Assembly: GCF_002741075.1 (NCBI RefSeq)
Contig: NZ_CP016446.1
Span: forward strand, 1 to 52,710
Length of the DNA: 52,710 nucleotides
Direction of reading: 5' to 3'
DNA from: Pseudomonas putida
Lineage (GTDB): Bacteria; Pseudomonadota; Gammaproteobacteria; Pseudomonadales; Pseudomonadaceae
Shown here: positions 51,757 to 52,710 of the stretch, piece after piece
Layout of the letters: each line of letters starts with the position of its first letter
Position numbering within the stretch: position 1 is the first letter of the stretch
The notes under the pieces: model-generated
The model's database searches: none
What the model saw: only the letters and a program-made list of their open reading frames with translations
Told to the model about the DNA's origin: nothing
Program-made: the position numbers and the translations under genes

Positions 51757-52098
51757 ATGGAAAACAGGACTCGCACTATCACCAAACTCCTGCCGGCATT
51801 GTTGCTGGCCACCGTTGGCCTAACTGGCTGCGCCACGTCGAAACAGGCGGATCAGACCAACGAGCAGCTACACCAAGTCAATCAAGGTCTGGTCAACATT
51901 TCGGCCCAGCTCGCCGCCCTGGAAGCGAAGGCAAACCGCCCTGCCCCAGCTCCTGCCCGTGGCTGCCTGCTGGGCGGTCAGATCTACTCACCAGGCGCAG
52001 TAGTCGCGGGTCGGATTTGCGAAGACACACGCGGTATTCGCATCAGCGATCAACCACCAGTGTACGGCTGGGGCCTGCACACCAACCCACGGCGATAA
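51757..52098 (+). CDS. Lipoprotein with DUF1496-like end
   Basis: 113 residues. Lipobox LTGC (ALLLATVGLTGCATSKQADQ), a coiled coil (about 30-60) and a C-terminal CLLGGQIYSPGAVVAGRIC motif typical of DUF1496 domains. Last gene of the rightward transfer operon; terminator follows. Probably on the outer membrane; role unknown. Confidence 0.75.
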   Translation: MENRTRTITKLLPALLLATVGLTGCATSKQADQTNEQLHQVNQGLVNISAQLAALEAKANRPAPAPARGCLLGGQIYSPGAVVAGRICEDTRGIRISDQPPVYGWGLHTNPRR

Positions 52099-52108
52099 GC
52101 CTCCACAG

Positions 52109-52130
52109 AAGCCCGCGCAAGCGGGCTTTT
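52109..52130 (+). terminator. Terminator of rightward transfer operon
   Basis: AAGCCCGC-GCAA-GCGGGCTTTTTCT, strong hairpin with T-run. Confidence 0.9.
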
Positions 52131-52166
52131 TCTTGCCCATGCGAAACCTTGGCCACGGCTTTCCTA

Positions 52167-52710
52167 CTGCGCACCTGGCCCGCCAGGCGCTGCGCGCTCC
52201 GCTTGCCCTCCGGCCTGTCGGCCTGCGCGGCGGCCTGCTGGCCACCTTGCCGCCCCTGCGCGTCCTGGGTGTGCTCATCACCCTCCGGCTGGCCGCTATC
52301 AGCCCTATTCGCCTACCCTCCGCTGGGCCTATGCCGTCAAGGGGCTTTCGCGGCATATGCTCACTCCCTCCGGTCGCTCCGCTATTCCACGGTCCCCATG
52401 ACGGCGGCCCAGCTCCGGGTAGTCGGGGCTTACCGCGACCAACCGAAGGCTGACGAGCAGATCCACCGGGGGAGACTTACGCTCCAGGGCAAAAGCGGGG
52501 CTGCACCCGCTTCGCGGGCGCGCTTTATGTTTACCTCCCGCTCCCACCTCGGCATCTAAGCAGCTCCGAAAAGCGCGCCGCGTCAAGTCAATTATTCGTC
52601 AAAGATTGTTTGACCAACAGTTGACGACAGGGCCGCGATTTGAGATACTAACCACGTCGAAGCAATACCGCTTCAACACCCCGGAAACCAGCGGCGGCAA
52701 CCGCTCCGGG
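52167..52710 (+). repeat. Leader/promoter module, copy 3 (continues at position 1)
   Basis: Lacks the first ~95 bp of copies 1 and 2 but is otherwise near-identical. Operator palindrome at 52,598-52,614, promoter TTGACG (52,621-52,626), 17 bp, GATACT (52,644-52,649). Its leader hairpin ends at the window edge and its ribosome site GAATCTGCGAAGGAG is at 1-15, before the gene at 21. Thus the window is circular and this module drives the methyltransferase operon. Confidence 0.9.

Overview
This window looks like a complete circular conjugative resistance plasmid of about 52.7 kb from a Pseudomonas-type gammaproteobacterium. The last bases (hairpin leader ending CAACCGCTCCGGG) joined to the first bases (GAATCTGCGAAGGAG) rebuild the same leader that stands upright at 26.28 and 29.46 kb, so the window was probably opened inside a repeat. 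GC-rich coding, KfrA and TrfB/KorA-type regulators, an aadA6-like and a qnrVC cassette and an In4-type integron all fit Pseudomonas. The host assignment is inference.

Layout. 1-2.2 kb: small operon with an orphan C5-cytosine methyltransferase. 2.2-4.6 kb: zinc-ribbon protein, serine recombinase, RPA-type replication initiator, and an oriV with seven 19-bp iterons, a DnaA box and an AT-rich stretch. 4,662-20,410: one 15.7-kb composite transposon with 5-bp target duplications (CACAC) that splits a small plasmid gene. It has a Tn21-type left end (tnpA broken by a 292-bp MITE-like element and by IS6100) and a Tn501/Tn1721-type right end with intact tnpR and tnpA. Between them lies an In4-type class 1 integron: intI1, an IMP/SIM-like metallo-beta-lactamase, qnrVC, aadA6-like (its attC interrupted by an IS1111-group element), qacEdelta1, sul1, orf5. 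20.6-23.7 kb: kfrA, a membrane protein and a group II intron seated behind a terminator. 24-25.6 kb: DUF192 protein, VapBC-type toxin-antitoxin and small genes. 25.7-31.1 kb: accessory genes including a DUF932 protein, a KorA/TrfB-like repressor and a SprT-like metallopeptidase, arranged around near-identical ~650-bp promoter/leader modules.

31.4-38.2 kb is organised like the IncW plasmid R388: stbABC on the minus strand, two sets of five 11-bp repeats, an oriT region, then trwA-trwB-trwC (MOBF relaxase) on the plus strand. 38.2-50.7 kb (minus strand) is a full P-type type IV secretion system, virB1 to virB11, with an EexN-like entry-exclusion lipoprotein and two unknown genes at its end. 50.7-52.1 kb (plus strand) holds an H-NS-like mini-protein, a membrane protein, a TrbM/KikA protein and a lipoprotein.

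How the parts work together: Rep with oriV replicates the plasmid; StbA/StbB, KfrA, VapBC and the recombinase probably stabilise it; TrwA/B/C and VirB1-11 transfer it. Shared palindromes (TGAAATT-NN-AATTTCA) at the two virB promoters and the repeated leader modules point to plasmid-wide co-regulation. The most interesting unexplained items are the three leader modules, the TGGATTGCGCAATCCA palindrome family beside stb, the five-repeat HTH-like protein at 38.2 kb, the divergent metallo-beta-lactamase and the hybrid-ended transposon.
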